A DNA stretch of 64,000 nucleotides from CAWALV01 sp963782965. Lineage in GTDB: Bacteria; Actinomycetota; Actinomycetes; Acidothermales; Acidothermaceae. The notes under the pieces are model-generated. The model did not search any database. It was not told where the DNA came from and saw only the letters and a program-made list of their open reading frames with translations. The stretch is from assembly GCA_963782965.1 (NCBI GenBank), contig CAWALV010000002.1, forward strand, positions 496,001-560,000, in the 5' to 3' direction. Positions 24,742 through 33,649 of this stretch are shown one piece after another. The translations under genes were made by a program, and so were the position numbers. The number at the start of each line of letters is the position of its first letter. The first letter of the stretch is position 1.

Positions 24742-26136
24742 GTGTCGATGGAACTCGCCGCGGCTGAAATCGCGCCGGCCACCGGCTGGCGATCGATGGT
24801 TCGTCAGACGTGGGCGACCGGCGTGCCGCTCCTTGCCCTGTGCGTCGTTGTTTCGGTGCTTCGTGAGGGCGCGTTCCGGCCGGGCGATGCGGTCGCGCTG
24901 GCGTTCGCGGTCGCGGGCCTGACGCTCGTGATGCCCGGTGCCGTCGCCGAGCTGCGCCGCCACGGGGTGATCGTTGCGGGGGCGGCCGTGCTCCTCGCGT
25001 GGTGGACCGGCTCGGACGTCGCGTCGGGCGCCGGGATCGCCGGCATGCGGCTGCCCTCGACGATGATCGTGCTCGCCGCAGGAGCGCTTGCCGCGCGGCT
25101 CTTGCCGCCGTACGGGCGGGCCGCGCTGCGCGACGTCGTGGTCTGGTTCGGCGCCTGCGTGGCGGTCCTCGGGCTCACCTCCCTCGCCACCGGTCGTGGG
25201 TGGTGGGTCTTGCCGGACGAACGTTCCTTCCGGCTCGCGGGCCCGTTCGCCTATCCCAGTGCCGCCGGACTCTTCTTCGTCTTGTGCCTGATCGGCACGC
25301 TGGCATCAGGTGAGGCAATCCCGTCGCGTGTGCTGCGGCCCACGTTCGTCCTCGCGACCGTGGCCACGGACAGCCGGGGCAGTCTCGTGGCCTTGGGTGT
25401 CGTCGTCCTCGTGGCGGCGGCTTGGCAGCGGCGGCTCCTGCTGGAGGCGCTGCTGGCCGCGGCTCCCGGCGCGCCCCTCGTCCTGCTCGGCCAGCACCGA
25501 TACGGCGGTCGTGGCGACCGCGGGTGGGTGCTCGCGCTCGGGGTGGTCGTAACGATCGCCGTGGCGGCCGGCGCCCCGGCAGCTGCAAGCCGGTGGCGGC
25601 GGACGGCGACGCAGGCTGCGCTGCCTCGCCTGCTCGGCCGCGTCGTGGTGGCGTCGGCCTGTCTCGGGTGCGTCGGCATCTGCGGGATGCTGCTCGCCAC
25701 GCAGCACCACGCCGTCAGCGGACTCGACGCCAGCTGGAGCCAGCGGCTCGGCACGCTGCACTCGGCCTGGACGGCGCTGCTCCGCCGGCCCTGGTTCGGC
25801 GCCGGCCCCGACCCGACTTTCCCGGCTCGTACGGCCTCGGGGGCGCCCGGCATCGCCTACTTCGCCCACGACGAACCGCTCGAGATCGCCTTGAGTGTCG
25901 GCGTTGTCGGGTTGGCGGCCGCGGCCGCGTTGGTCGCGCTCGCCGTCCACCGGCTCGGCTGGTGGCGGCGGGCCGGCTGGCGGCCGGTGCTCGCGGCCCT
26001 CGTCGCCGCCGGGCTCGTCGACTTCGTCTGGCATTTCGCCGCCTTGGGCCTGGCGGCCGCCGCGGTTGCGGGGTTCGATCGGAGTAGCCCTGGCGCGGGG
26101 CTGATGAGGGGTGATCCGCGGCCGACGGGGGAATGA
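24742..26136 (+). CDS. O-antigen ligase/polymerase-like polytopic membrane protein
   Basis: The 464-residue protein has about 10-12 hydrophobic helices and one larger extracytoplasmic loop near residues 330-380 with WSQRLGTLHSAWTALLRRPWFGAGPDPTFP. The GAGPD sequence and the following helices resemble the Wzy/WaaL ligase region. It may join or polymerise cell-envelope sugars, but no glycosyltransferases are adjacent, so this is a weak call. A GTG at 24742 and an ATG at 24748 are both possible starts. Confidence 0.6.
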   Translation: MSMELAAAEIAPATGWRSMVRQTWATGVPLLALCVVVSVLREGAFRPGDAVALAFAVAGLTLVMPGAVAELRRHGVIVAGAAVLLAWWTGSDVASGAGIAGMRLPSTMIVLAAGALAARLLPPYGRAALRDVVVWFGACVAVLGLTSLATGRGWWVLPDERSFRLAGPFAYPSAAGLFFVLCLIGTLASGEAIPSRVLRPTFVLATVATDSRGSLVALGVVVLVAAAWQRRLLLEALLAAAPGAPLVLLGQHRYGGRGDRGWVLALGVVVTIAVAAGAPAAASRWRRTATQAALPRLLGRVVVASACLGCVGICGMLLATQHHAVSGLDASWSQRLGTLHSAWTALLRRPWFGAGPDPTFPARTASGAPGIAYFAHDEPLEIALSVGVVGLAAAAALVALAVHRLGWWRRAGWRPVLAALVAAGLVDFVWHFAALGLAAAAVAGFDRSSPGAGLMRGDPRPTGE

Positions 26137-26226
26137 GATCACGTACGGCGTGGCCCGCGTGCCGAACCCGCGTCGCGCGGGCATCCGTTTCGCCGCGCGA
26201 GACGTCCGGACGAAAGGTGGAGCGAG

Positions 26227-26700
26227 ATGCTCATCATCGGCCTAATGATCGCGGCTGCCGCGGCGGTGTTCGCCGCCGTCGTGACCATCGAGGACTGGGG
26301 CGGTCCTTCGTACACGATTCACGGTTTCGGTCACGTCCTGGGGAGCCTGACGCTGGCCGAGGTCTTCGTGGCCGGCCTCGGCATCAGCGCGATCTTCTTC
26401 TTGGCACTGTGGTTGGCGAGCTTCTCCTCGTCACTTCAGCGGCGGCGCTCGGCTCGGCGTCGTGCCGAGGCGCGCGCGCTTCGGGAGAATTACGAAGCCG
26501 TGCTGGCCGAGCGCGATCAGCTCGCCCGAGAGCTGGGTCGCGAGAGCCACTACGCGCAGGGCGATGACGCGGTCGGTGACGGGCGGCCGGCAGCCGATTC
26601 CGAACGTGAGTATCCGGCGTACCCGACCGACCCCTACGCCGACGGCGCGACCGAGCCGCACACCGTGGGCCAGCCCGTCCACGGTCGGCATAGCGTGTGA
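26227..26700 (+). CDS. Small membrane protein with coiled-coil cytoplasmic tail
   Basis: The 157-residue protein has two hydrophobic helices (residues 2-20 and about 45-70) and then an Arg/Glu-rich stretch predicted to be a coiled coil (RRRSARRRAEARALRENYEAVLAERDQLARELG). The last 50 residues are disordered. It looks like a LapA-type inner-membrane protein, but no firm family can be named. A ggtggagcgag ribosome-binding site is just upstream. The epimerase gene begins three bases after its stop, so they are co-transcribed. Confidence 0.65.
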   Translation: MLIIGLMIAAAAAVFAAVVTIEDWGGPSYTIHGFGHVLGSLTLAEVFVAGLGISAIFFLALWLASFSSSLQRRRSARRRAEARALRENYEAVLAERDQLARELGRESHYAQGDDAVGDGRPAADSEREYPAYPTDPYADGATEPHTVGQPVHGRHSV

Positions 26701-26703
26701 CCC

Positions 26704-27681
26704 GTGGCGCAGGCGGCCGTCGTCCCGGGCTCGGATAGCTCATCCGACGCCGCGGTTGCGCCGTCGGGTGAGCAGTTCGTGATCTCGTGGCATGACCAGG
26801 AGGCGACGGTCGTCGAGGTCGGCGGCGGGATCCGCGAGTACCGGGTGGGCAGCCGCTCGGTCCTCGATCCGTATCCGCTCGACCAGCGTTGCGACGGGGC
26901 TCATGGCGCTGTTCTCGTCCCGTGGCCCAACCGGCTGCGCGACGGCCGCTACGAGTTCGACGGCGCGGCGCACCAGTTGCCGCTCAGCGAACCGCGCACC
27001 CGGACGGCGATCCACGGGCTGGTGCGCTGGGTGAACTGGCGTGCGATCGAGCGCGACCCGGCGCGGGTCGTGGTCGGCACCCGGATCCACCCGCGGGACG
27101 GTTATCCCTTCGCCCTCGACGTCCGGATCGAATACGCCTTGGACGCCGACGGGCTGACGGCAACGATCACCGGGCGCAACGTCGGGGGTGAAGCCGCGCC
27201 CTGGGCGTGCGGCTTCCATCCCTACCTCTCGCCGGGCAACGGGCTGGTCGACGACGCCGAGTTGCAGTTTGCGGCCGCGACGCGGATCACGACCGACGAG
27301 CGGCAGCTCCCCGCCGGCCGCGCTGCGGTAGCGGGCACCGAGTTCGACTTCTCGTCGCCGCGGCGGGTGGGAGCGACCGAGATCGACTACGCCTTCTGCG
27401 ACCTGAGCCGCGACGACGAGGGTCGCGCGTGGACCCGCCTTACTGGGGCCGATGGTCGGCGGGCCGAACTGTGGTGCGACCACACGTTCGAGCTGTTCGA
27501 GATCTTCACCGGTGACTCCCTAGCCCCGCACCGGCGGCGCAGGGGGCTCGGCGTCGAGCCGATGACCGGGCCGCCGAACGCGTTCGCCTCGGGCGAGGGG
27601 CTACGCCGGCTGGAGCCCGGCGCGCAGGTCGTGCATCGCTGGGGTGCCCGGCTGACCGGGCTCGACGACGAGCCGGCTTGA
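26704..27681 (+). CDS. Aldose 1-epimerase family protein
   Basis: The 325-residue protein has the galactose-mutarotase beta-sandwich with the conserved NRLRDGRYEFDGAAHQLPLSEPRTRTAIHGLVRWVNW, the second histidine in CGFHPYLSPG, and the acid late in the sequence (GLGVEPMTGPPNAF). It interconverts alpha and beta anomers of an aldose; the sugar is not defined. The GTG start is three bases after the upstream membrane protein stop. Confidence 0.9.
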   Translation: MAQAAVVPGSDSSSDAAVAPSGEQFVISWHDQEATVVEVGGGIREYRVGSRSVLDPYPLDQRCDGAHGAVLVPWPNRLRDGRYEFDGAAHQLPLSEPRTRTAIHGLVRWVNWRAIERDPARVVVGTRIHPRDGYPFALDVRIEYALDADGLTATITGRNVGGEAAPWACGFHPYLSPGNGLVDDAELQFAAATRITTDERQLPAGRAAVAGTEFDFSSPRRVGATEIDYAFCDLSRDDEGRAWTRLTGADGRRAELWCDHTFELFEIFTGDSLAPHRRRRGLGVEPMTGPPNAFASGEGLRRLEPGAQVVHRWGARLTGLDDEPA

Positions 27682-27695
27682 CGAGCGGGCGGGTT

Positions 27696-27956
27696 TCAGA
27701 CGGCCGCGGCGTGCGGGCCGGTCGCGGGCATGATCACCGTGACCGGATTCGGCTGCAACAAGACGACATCGGCCGGCTCGGCGGCAGGCTCAACGGGCTC
27801 CGCGATCGCCTGGGCGAGCTGCGCCGTGGCGGCGCCGGCGTGCGGCAATGCTTGTTCGAAGCGGTCGAGTGCCGACATGAGGGCGAAGAAGAACAACGGT
27901 AGGCCGATCACCGTCGAAACAAGCAGCGCCACGATCTGGGCCACACCTGCGCCCAT
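27696..27956 (-). CDS. Small single-span membrane protein
   Basis: An 86-residue protein with one N-terminal membrane segment (VAQIVALLVSTVIGLPLFFFALMSAL) and an Ala/Pro-rich tail. A gggagg ribosome-binding site precedes the ATG by seven bases on the minus strand, which supports expression. It is convergent with the epimerase. No known family is recognised. Confidence 0.6.
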   Translation of the reverse strand: MGAGVAQIVALLVSTVIGLPLFFFALMSALDRFEQALPHAGAATAQLAQAIAEPVEPAAEPADVVLLQPNPVTVIMPATGPHAAAV

Positions 27957-28274
27957 TATCGCCTCCCGACATACAGCCCCGTAGTGTGCCTTCGGCCATT
28001 ACGACGCCGAGGTTGACCCCGAGGATGACCTGAATCTCAAGAAACTTCTGCTGTTGTGATCGGCCGCGTGATCGTTTGCGTGCCGTTCGACTGTACGGAC
28101 AGTCGCCACAATTCCCGCCGTCTAAACGCACCGGCGTGTCGCGATCACATCCCTTCTCCTTCGGCGCCTGCGCATGCCTTCGTATCAGGGCGGGAAATGA
28201 GACCGGCAGGAGTTCCCTCGACCACGGCGTGACGAGACGCCGATCACACACCAGCACCGCGCCGGGGAGGCAGC
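27957..28274. other. 318-base intergenic region, no gene recognised
   Basis: This region separates the small membrane protein (minus) from the F420-dependent oxidoreductase (plus). It must hold both promoters. No RNA gene, tandem repeat or convincing protein frame was seen. gatcggccgcgtgatcg near 28057-28073 is a short imperfect repeat. It ends in a ggggagg ribosome-binding site before 28275. Confidence 0.5.
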
Positions 28275-29240
28275 ATGCGCATCGGTTACTTCTTGGCCAG
28301 CGAGGAGTTCGACCCTCGCGCCATGGTCCGGCAGGCGCAACTCGCGCAAGACCACGGCATGAGCGGGTTGTGGATCTCCGATCACTTCCACCCGTGGACG
28401 GGTGAGCAGGGGCAGAGCCCCTTCGTCTGGACGACGCTGGGTGCCGTCGTCCAAGCGACTCACCTGCCGATCGCAACCGCGGTGACCTGCCCGATCATGC
28501 GTATCCACCCGGCGATCATCGCTCAGGCAGCTGCCACGGTCGGGGTGCTGAGCGAGGGCCGGTTCACCCTCGGTCTCGGCAGCGGCGAGGCGTTGAACGA
28601 GCACATCCTCGGCGACCCATGGCCGTCAGCGGATGTGCGCCTTGCGATGTTGGAGGAGTCGGTCGAGGTGATCCGCGCACTCTTCTCCGGTGAGGTCGTA
28701 GATCACGACGGGACGTACTACCGAGTCGAGCACGCGCGCCTCTACACACTGCCGGCCGAACCTGTGCCGGTCTTCATTTCCGGCTTCGGGCCGAAGGCGG
28801 CAAGTCTTGCCGGACGCATCGGCGACGGGTTCATCAACACGAAGCCGGACGCCGACCTGGTTGCCGCCTTCCGTGACAACGGCGGTCGGGGCAAGCCGAT
28901 GCAGGCCGGTCTCAAGGTCTGCTGGGCGCCTTCCGCCGAGGAGGGTTTGGAGACGGCGCATCGGGTTTGGGGGACGTCGGCGTTGCCCGGTGAGCTGTCA
29001 CAGGTCCTGCCGACACCGGAACACTTCGAGCAGGCGGTGACGCTGGTGAAGCCGGAGATGCTCGAGGGCTCCGCGCCGTGCGGTCCTGACCCGCAGCCTT
29101 ACGTGGAGACCATCCGCAAGTACGCCGACGCCGGCTTCGACGAGCTGTACATCGAGCAGATCGGTCCGCGGCAGGAGGAATTCTTCGAGTTCTTCGTCAA
29201 GGAACTCGAGCCGGCACTGGGCGCGACGGTGGCCAGCTGA
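28275..29240 (+). CDS. F420-dependent LLM-class oxidoreductase (FGD-like)
   Basis: The 321-residue luciferase-like TIM-barrel protein starts MRIGYFLASEEFDPRAMVRQAQLAQDHG and contains LWISDHFHPWTGEQGQSPFVWTTLGAV, which matches the F420 glucose-6-phosphate dehydrogenase-like group. GRFTLGLGSGEALNEHILGDPWP is the typical cofactor-binding stretch. It reduces or oxidises an unknown substrate with coenzyme F420, showing that the host makes F420. The stop is followed within 24 bases by the topoisomerase start, probably one transcript. Confidence 0.88.
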   Translation: MRIGYFLASEEFDPRAMVRQAQLAQDHGMSGLWISDHFHPWTGEQGQSPFVWTTLGAVVQATHLPIATAVTCPIMRIHPAIIAQAAATVGVLSEGRFTLGLGSGEALNEHILGDPWPSADVRLAMLEESVEVIRALFSGEVVDHDGTYYRVEHARLYTLPAEPVPVFISGFGPKAASLAGRIGDGFINTKPDADLVAAFRDNGGRGKPMQAGLKVCWAPSAEEGLETAHRVWGTSALPGELSQVLPTPEHFEQAVTLVKPEMLEGSAPCGPDPQPYVETIRKYADAGFDELYIEQIGPRQEEFFEFFVKELEPALGATVAS

Positions 29241-29263
29241 GCAACTCCTCGTCGCCGCGACGG

Positions 29264-30283
29264 TTGCGGTTGCGGCGTTCGCGTTTCCCTGCTTCCGGCA
29301 TCAGCCGCCGTAAGTGCGGTCGCGGCTTTCGTTACCTGCTCGAGGACGGCGAACCGGTGCGTGACGCGCAGACGCTTCGGCGAATAGAGGCGCTGGCCAT
29401 TCCGCCTGCCTGGCGCGACGTATGGATCTGCCCGTGGCCCAACGGCCACATTCAGGCGATCGGTACGGATGCCGCCGGGCGGCGCCAGTACCTCTACCAC
29501 GAGCAGTGGAGGTTGCAGCGTGATGCCGAAAAGCACGATCGCATCCTCGAGGTAGCGGCAAAGCTGCCGCACCTGCGTGCGGCGGTCAGCCGCGATCTGG
29601 CACACCCCGAGCTCGACCGCGATCGGGTGCTCGCCGCGTCGGTGCGGCTTCTCGACCTCGGCTTCTTCCGCGTCGGCGGCGAGGCCTATGCCGACGAGCA
29701 CAGCACCTACGGATTGGCGACACTGCGCAAGAACCACGTCACTCTCGAGGCCGACGCACTCGTCTTCGACTACGACGCGAAGGGCGGAAAGCGCCGGGTC
29801 GTCACGGTGCTCGACGACGAGGTGCGCGCCGTCGTATCGGCACTGAAACGCCGCCGCGGCGGCGGGCCGGAGTTGCTGGCCTACCGAGCCGACGACGGCG
29901 CCTGGCGCGACGTCCGAAGCGATGACATCAACCGGCGGCTCCGCGAGTTGGCGGCGCTGGACATGACCGCGAAGGATTTCCGTACTTGGCACGCGACCGT
30001 TCTGATGGCCGTCGCGCTCGCGGTGTCGTCGCTCGGCGGTGAGCTGTCGGCGTCGGCGCGCCAGCGTGCCGTCGCTCGCGCGTACCGGGAGGTTGCCGGC
30101 TATCTCGGCAACACGCCGGCGGTGTGCCGCAAGTCATACGTCGATCCGCGCGTGGTCGAGTTGTTCGACGAAGGTGTCACGGTCGCGGGCGATCTGACCA
30201 AGCTCGGCAGCGAGCCGTCGTACGGGTTGGCGACACAGGGCGCAGTGGAGCGGGCGGTATTGCGCATGCTGGCACGCAGCTAG
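29264..30283 (+). CDS. DNA topoisomerase IB (poxvirus-like)
   Basis: This 339-residue type IB enzyme relaxes supercoils by nicking one strand through a 3'-phosphotyrosine. It has LAIPPAWRDVWICPWPNGHIQAIGTDAAGRRQYLYH in the N-terminal region, the catalytic arginine, lysine and histidine segments YDAKGGKRR and KDFRTWHATV, and the nucleophile tyrosine in CRKSYVDPRV. The TTG at 29264 is chosen because MRLRRS matches family N-termini. An upstream CTG at 29237 overlapping the preceding stop is possible but less likely. Confidence 0.92.
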   Translation: MRLRRSRFPASGISRRKCGRGFRYLLEDGEPVRDAQTLRRIEALAIPPAWRDVWICPWPNGHIQAIGTDAAGRRQYLYHEQWRLQRDAEKHDRILEVAAKLPHLRAAVSRDLAHPELDRDRVLAASVRLLDLGFFRVGGEAYADEHSTYGLATLRKNHVTLEADALVFDYDAKGGKRRVVTVLDDEVRAVVSALKRRRGGGPELLAYRADDGAWRDVRSDDINRRLRELAALDMTAKDFRTWHATVLMAVALAVSSLGGELSASARQRAVARAYREVAGYLGNTPAVCRKSYVDPRVVELFDEGVTVAGDLTKLGSEPSYGLATQGAVERAVLRMLARS

Positions 30284-30319
30284 CGGCAGTATCGTGACAT
30301 CTCCCGCTTGGAGGTCGAC

Positions 30320-31537
30320 GTGCACGCGCTCCGCCGCTACGAGCGTGCGCCGGTCTTCGTGGCGTTCGCGGCCTTCGCTCTGATCGGAGTCAGCGCAGGC
30401 GCGGGCGGAGTATTGCTCCCTGCCCAGATCCGCGACTACGCCGTGACGAAGACGGCCATCGGGGCGACGTTCTTCACGTGGTCGGCCGGTTTCGTGGTCG
30501 CCAGCTTCATGACCGGGCTGCTGATCGATCGGCTGGGGACGCGGCGTGCGCTCGTCCTCGGGGCGGGGCTTTTCATCGCGGGCGCGCTCGTCACCGCAGC
30601 GCGGCCGCCGTTCGTCGCGTTCGTCGTGGTGCAGGCCGTGGCCGGCTACGGCACCGGCGTGCTCGAATCCGCACTGAACGCCTTTCTCGCCGAGCAGCCG
30701 GACGCCACTCCGCTGCTCAACCGGCTCCACGCGTTCTTCGGCATCGGCGCGTTGCTCGGTCCGCTGTTGGCGACGTGGCTCCTCGGCTTCACCGCCTGGA
30801 CGACGGTGTGGCTGGTGCTGGCCATCGCGGCGGTGTTCCTCATGGTCGGGTTCCACTCGGCGTATCCCGCGGTGCCGGTGCGGCCGAAGGCCACCGAGCA
30901 GGCCCGTGGCGCTGAACTGACCACCGCACTGCGCCAGCGAGCCGTGCTGCTCGCCGCGACGCTGCTCGCCGTCTACGTCGGCCTCGAAATCGGCGTGGGG
31001 AACTGGGGCGTCAGCTACCTGGTCGACGCGCGCGGCCAACACCGACTGCTGGCGGGATACACGCTCAGCGGTTACTGGCTCGGTCTCACCCTCGGCAGGT
31101 TCTTGATCAGCCCGCTCGGCCGGCGGGTGCGACTCACCCCCGGCGGGCTGCTGCTCGGGTCGATCAGCGGGGTCACGGTGGCCTCCGCACTCACCTGGTT
31201 CTTGCCGTCGAGTGCGGCGAGCATCGGCTTCGTCGTCCTCGGCTTCTTCCTCGGTCCGGTCTTTCCCACCACGATGGCGTTGGCTCCTGCGGTGACAATG
31301 CCGCGGCTGGTGCCCACGGCCATCGGGGTGATGAACGCCGGAGCGGTCGTCGGCGGTTCCGTACTTCCGTGGGCGGCCGGGGCGATCGGGCAGAGCGCCG
31401 GCATGTGGAGCCTGATGCCACTCGCTGTCGCGCTGGGTGGGGTGCAGCTCGTCGTGTGCTGGTGGCTGCTGCGCTCGCTGCGCGTGCTGCAGCCCGGCCC
31501 GAGTGAGCCCGCCGCCGCAGGGGTCGCGCATGCCTGA
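30320..31537 (+). CDS. MFS transporter (FucP/YbjJ-like)
   Basis: The 405-residue protein has about twelve hydrophobic helices, with TGLLIDRLGTRRALVLGAGLF as the conserved loop after helix two and GYTLSGYWLGLTLGRFL in the second half, typical of sugar-type MFS. The GTG at 30320 is preferred over the upstream TTG because ggagg lies five bases before it. It overlaps the next transporter gene by eight bases, so two transporters are made from one transcript. Substrates are unknown. Confidence 0.88.
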   Translation: MHALRRYERAPVFVAFAAFALIGVSAGAGGVLLPAQIRDYAVTKTAIGATFFTWSAGFVVASFMTGLLIDRLGTRRALVLGAGLFIAGALVTAARPPFVAFVVVQAVAGYGTGVLESALNAFLAEQPDATPLLNRLHAFFGIGALLGPLLATWLLGFTAWTTVWLVLAIAAVFLMVGFHSAYPAVPVRPKATEQARGAELTTALRQRAVLLAATLLAVYVGLEIGVGNWGVSYLVDARGQHRLLAGYTLSGYWLGLTLGRFLISPLGRRVRLTPGGLLLGSISGVTVASALTWFLPSSAASIGFVVLGFFLGPVFPTTMALAPAVTMPRLVPTAIGVMNAGAVVGGSVLPWAAGAIGQSAGMWSLMPLAVALGGVQLVVCWWLLRSLRVLQPGPSEPAAAGVAHA

Positions 31538-32879
31538 CCACGCCGGTCACGCTTCGCTTCTGCAACGCATCGCGATCGACAGCCGCCCGGCTCGCTATCC
31601 GGCTTTCCGCCGGCTGTGGCTCGGTCAAGGCGTGTCGTTCGTCGGCTATCAGGTCACCACCGTCGCGGTGCCGATCCAGATCTACGCGCTGACGAGGTCG
31701 TCGCTGTGGGTCGGCTTGCTCGGGGTGGCCAGCCTGTTCCCCCTCGTCATCTTCGGGCTGTGGGGCGGCGCCGTGGCCGACGTCGTCGATCGGCGCGCGC
31801 TCGTCCTCGGTTCGTCGCTCGTCACGTGGGTCGCGACCTGGGGACTGCTCGCGCAAGCTCTCGCACACACGGATTCGCCGGCGTTGCTTCTCGTGCTCAT
31901 CGCCGTGCAGTCGGCCGGGTTCGCCGTCAGCGGCCCTACCCGCGGGGCGATCATTCCGCGGCTGGTTCCGCGCGAACTCATCACGGCAGCCAACACGCTG
32001 AACTTCGTGGCCCAAAGCGTCGGCACGATCGCCGGGCCGTTGCTCGGCGCGCAAATGGTGACCCACGTCGGCTTCGGCGGCGCGTACGCCCTCGACCTGG
32101 CCCTGTTCACCAGCAGTCTCTACTCGTCGTTTCGACTGCCGAGGCTGGCGCCGCTGGTCTCCGCAGACGTCGCAGGTTCGGACGACGGCGTGCTGGCGGC
32201 GGCCGGAGAACCCGCCCGCCCACCGGCGCTCACGGTCGTCGGCCGCCGCGTGTTCGGCCGGGCGGGCTTGTGGTCGGTCGTCGCCGGCATGCGCTACGTG
32301 TGGCGGCGTCCGGTGTTGTTGATGTCCTTCGTCGTCGACGTGGTGGCGATGGGTTTCGCCATGCCTCGTGCGCTGTTTCCCGAAGCGGGCGCGAACTATC
32401 TCGGGGGCACGGCCGCCGTGGGCTGGCTCTATTCGGCGATCGCGATCGGTGCGGTCGTGGGAGGCCTCGCGTCGGGCTGGGTGGGCCGGCTGCGCCGCCA
32501 GGGCGTTGTCCTGGTCGCCGCTGCCTCGGGGTGGGGGGTGTTCGTGGCCGTCGCCGGCCTCAGTCGCGTGCTGTGGCTGACCGTGCTCCTGCTCGCAGTC
32601 GCAGGGGGGTGCGATCTCGTGAGCACGGTGTGCCGCCAGACCATCCTGCAGACCGCCGTGCCCGATGACCTGCGCGGCCGGCTGCAGGGGATCAACACCG
32701 TCGTCGTGGTCGGTGGCCCGCGCGTCGGCGACTTGCGCGCCGGTGCGATGGCAGCGGCCGTCGGAACGACCGCCTCCTGGGTGGCGGGCGGCGTCGCGTG
32801 CGTGGTGGGTCTCGCCGGGCTCGCGATCGCTTCGCCCGCACTGACCCGCTACACCGTTGACGACTCCGCCCAGGAGTAG
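31530..32879 (+). CDS. MFS exporter (EntS-like)
   Basis: The 449-residue protein belongs to the MFS_3/enterobactin-exporter-like group: YPAFRRLWLGQGVSFVGYQVTTVAVPIQIYALT at the start, GGAVADVVDRRALVLGSSL after helix two and GPTRGAIIPRLVPRELITAANTLN in the middle. About ten to twelve membrane helices are visible. Its ATG lies inside the end of the previous transporter. The stop codon is in the first copy of a three-fold 15-bp repeat. Confidence 0.9.
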   Translation: MPDHAGHASLLQRIAIDSRPARYPAFRRLWLGQGVSFVGYQVTTVAVPIQIYALTRSSLWVGLLGVASLFPLVIFGLWGGAVADVVDRRALVLGSSLVTWVATWGLLAQALAHTDSPALLLVLIAVQSAGFAVSGPTRGAIIPRLVPRELITAANTLNFVAQSVGTIAGPLLGAQMVTHVGFGGAYALDLALFTSSLYSSFRLPRLAPLVSADVAGSDDGVLAAAGEPARPPALTVVGRRVFGRAGLWSVVAGMRYVWRRPVLLMSFVVDVVAMGFAMPRALFPEAGANYLGGTAAVGWLYSAIAIGAVVGGLASGWVGRLRRQGVVLVAAASGWGVFVAVAGLSRVLWLTVLLLAVAGGCDLVSTVCRQTILQTAVPDDLRGRLQGINTVVVVGGPRVGDLRAGAMAAAVGTTASWVAGGVACVVGLAGLAIASPALTRYTVDDSAQE

Positions 32880-32912
32880 CTCGCCCAGGAGTAGCTCGCC
32901 CAGGAGTAGCTC
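32868..32912. repeat. Three exact 15-bp tandem repeats at convergent gene ends
   Basis: Three exact copies of gcccaggagtagctc begin in the last codons of the EntS-like transporter and end just before the stop of the convergent membrane protein gene. Each copy holds the same in-frame TAG, so the transporter stop is tripled. Confidence 0.9.
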
Positions 32913-32914
32913 GC

Positions 32915-33649
32915 TCAGCGAGCGGCCAGCACGAGCCCTACCGCCAGCACGACCATCGACCACGACAGCAGCCGCAGACTTCTCTCGAGCGGGCGCAGCA
33001 GATCGGCCGGCGACAGCGCGCGCGTCGTCCCGTCGGGTAGTGCCGCAACGGCCGTGACGTCGCTCGTGTCGCGACGGATCCACCGGGCCGGAGTGCTGAG
33101 AACCCGCTGCACGCAGGTCAGCCCGAACACGCCGATCGCGACCACGACGCTGGCCGTCGAAAGAGACCACCGCTGCACGAAATAGCCTGTCAGCACGGGG
33201 AAAGCTCCCCAGGCCGCCGCCATACCAACGGTGTTGTGCAGCATCCCGTCGAACCACTCGAGGTTGTACGCGGCGACGAGAAACACGCCGACGCCGATGA
33301 AGGGCAGCAGCCGGGCGCCTCCGACGAACCAGCCGTCGGCGGCCGCGCCGGCAAGCGCGACGACCGCAACCGTGACGAGCTGCCAGTCCGGCAGGCCGGT
33401 GTACAGCGGGTGACCGTGCGCCTCGTCGAGCGCATGTGCCGCGACGCCAAGGCCGAGAAAGAAACCGAGCAGGCTCCAACCGAGCCGGCCCAGGTTGATC
33501 GGGTGCACCAGTGCCGCACCGATCGCCACGTTGCCCAGATTCCACGCGGTGTAAGGCGGGTGCAGCAACGACAGCCAGTCGCGCCACCCGCCGTCCCCGC
33601 GCCCGCGGATGTAGAACGCGGGTGGCAAGGGGCGCGGTGCCGCCGTCAC
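32915..33649 (-). CDS. Polytopic membrane protein, UbiA-like by appearance
   Basis: The 244-residue protein has about seven hydrophobic helices. It opens LSLLHPPYTAWNLGNVAIGAALV, and a polar segment AAHALDEAHGHPLYTG after helix two is in the place where UbiA prenyltransferases have their aspartate-rich motif, though the motif itself is not conserved. The GTG overlaps the stop of the upstream methyltransferase (GTGA), so the two proteins act together. A role in isoprenoid or quinone chemistry is inferred from that pairing and from the prenyl-synthase-like gene beside them. Confidence 0.65.
   Translation of the reverse strand: MTAAPRPLPPAFYIRGRGDGGWRDWLSLLHPPYTAWNLGNVAIGAALVHPINLGRLGWSLLGFFLGLGVAAHALDEAHGHPLYTGLPDWQLVTVAVVALAGAAADGWFVGGARLLPFIGVGVFLVAAYNLEWFDGMLHNTVGMAAAWGAFPVLTGYFVQRWSLSTASVVVAIGVFGLTCVQRVLSTPARWIRRDTSDVTAVAALPDGTTRALSPADLLRPLERSLRLLSWSMVVLAVGLVLAAR

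Noticed and set aside
27957..28274. Riboswitch or small RNA upstream of the F420-dependent oxidoreductase
   Set aside because: No known aptamer consensus or strong terminator-antiterminator pair could be recognised.
30134..31531. 465-codon minus-strand frame opposite an MFS gene
   Set aside because: Its composition (Arg, Glu, Gln, Asp-rich, no hydrophobic segments) mirrors the antisense of a membrane-protein gene.
31191..33587. 798-codon minus-strand frame across the two MFS genes
   Set aside because: Shadow of the overlapping MFS reading frames; no domain, no ribosome-binding site.
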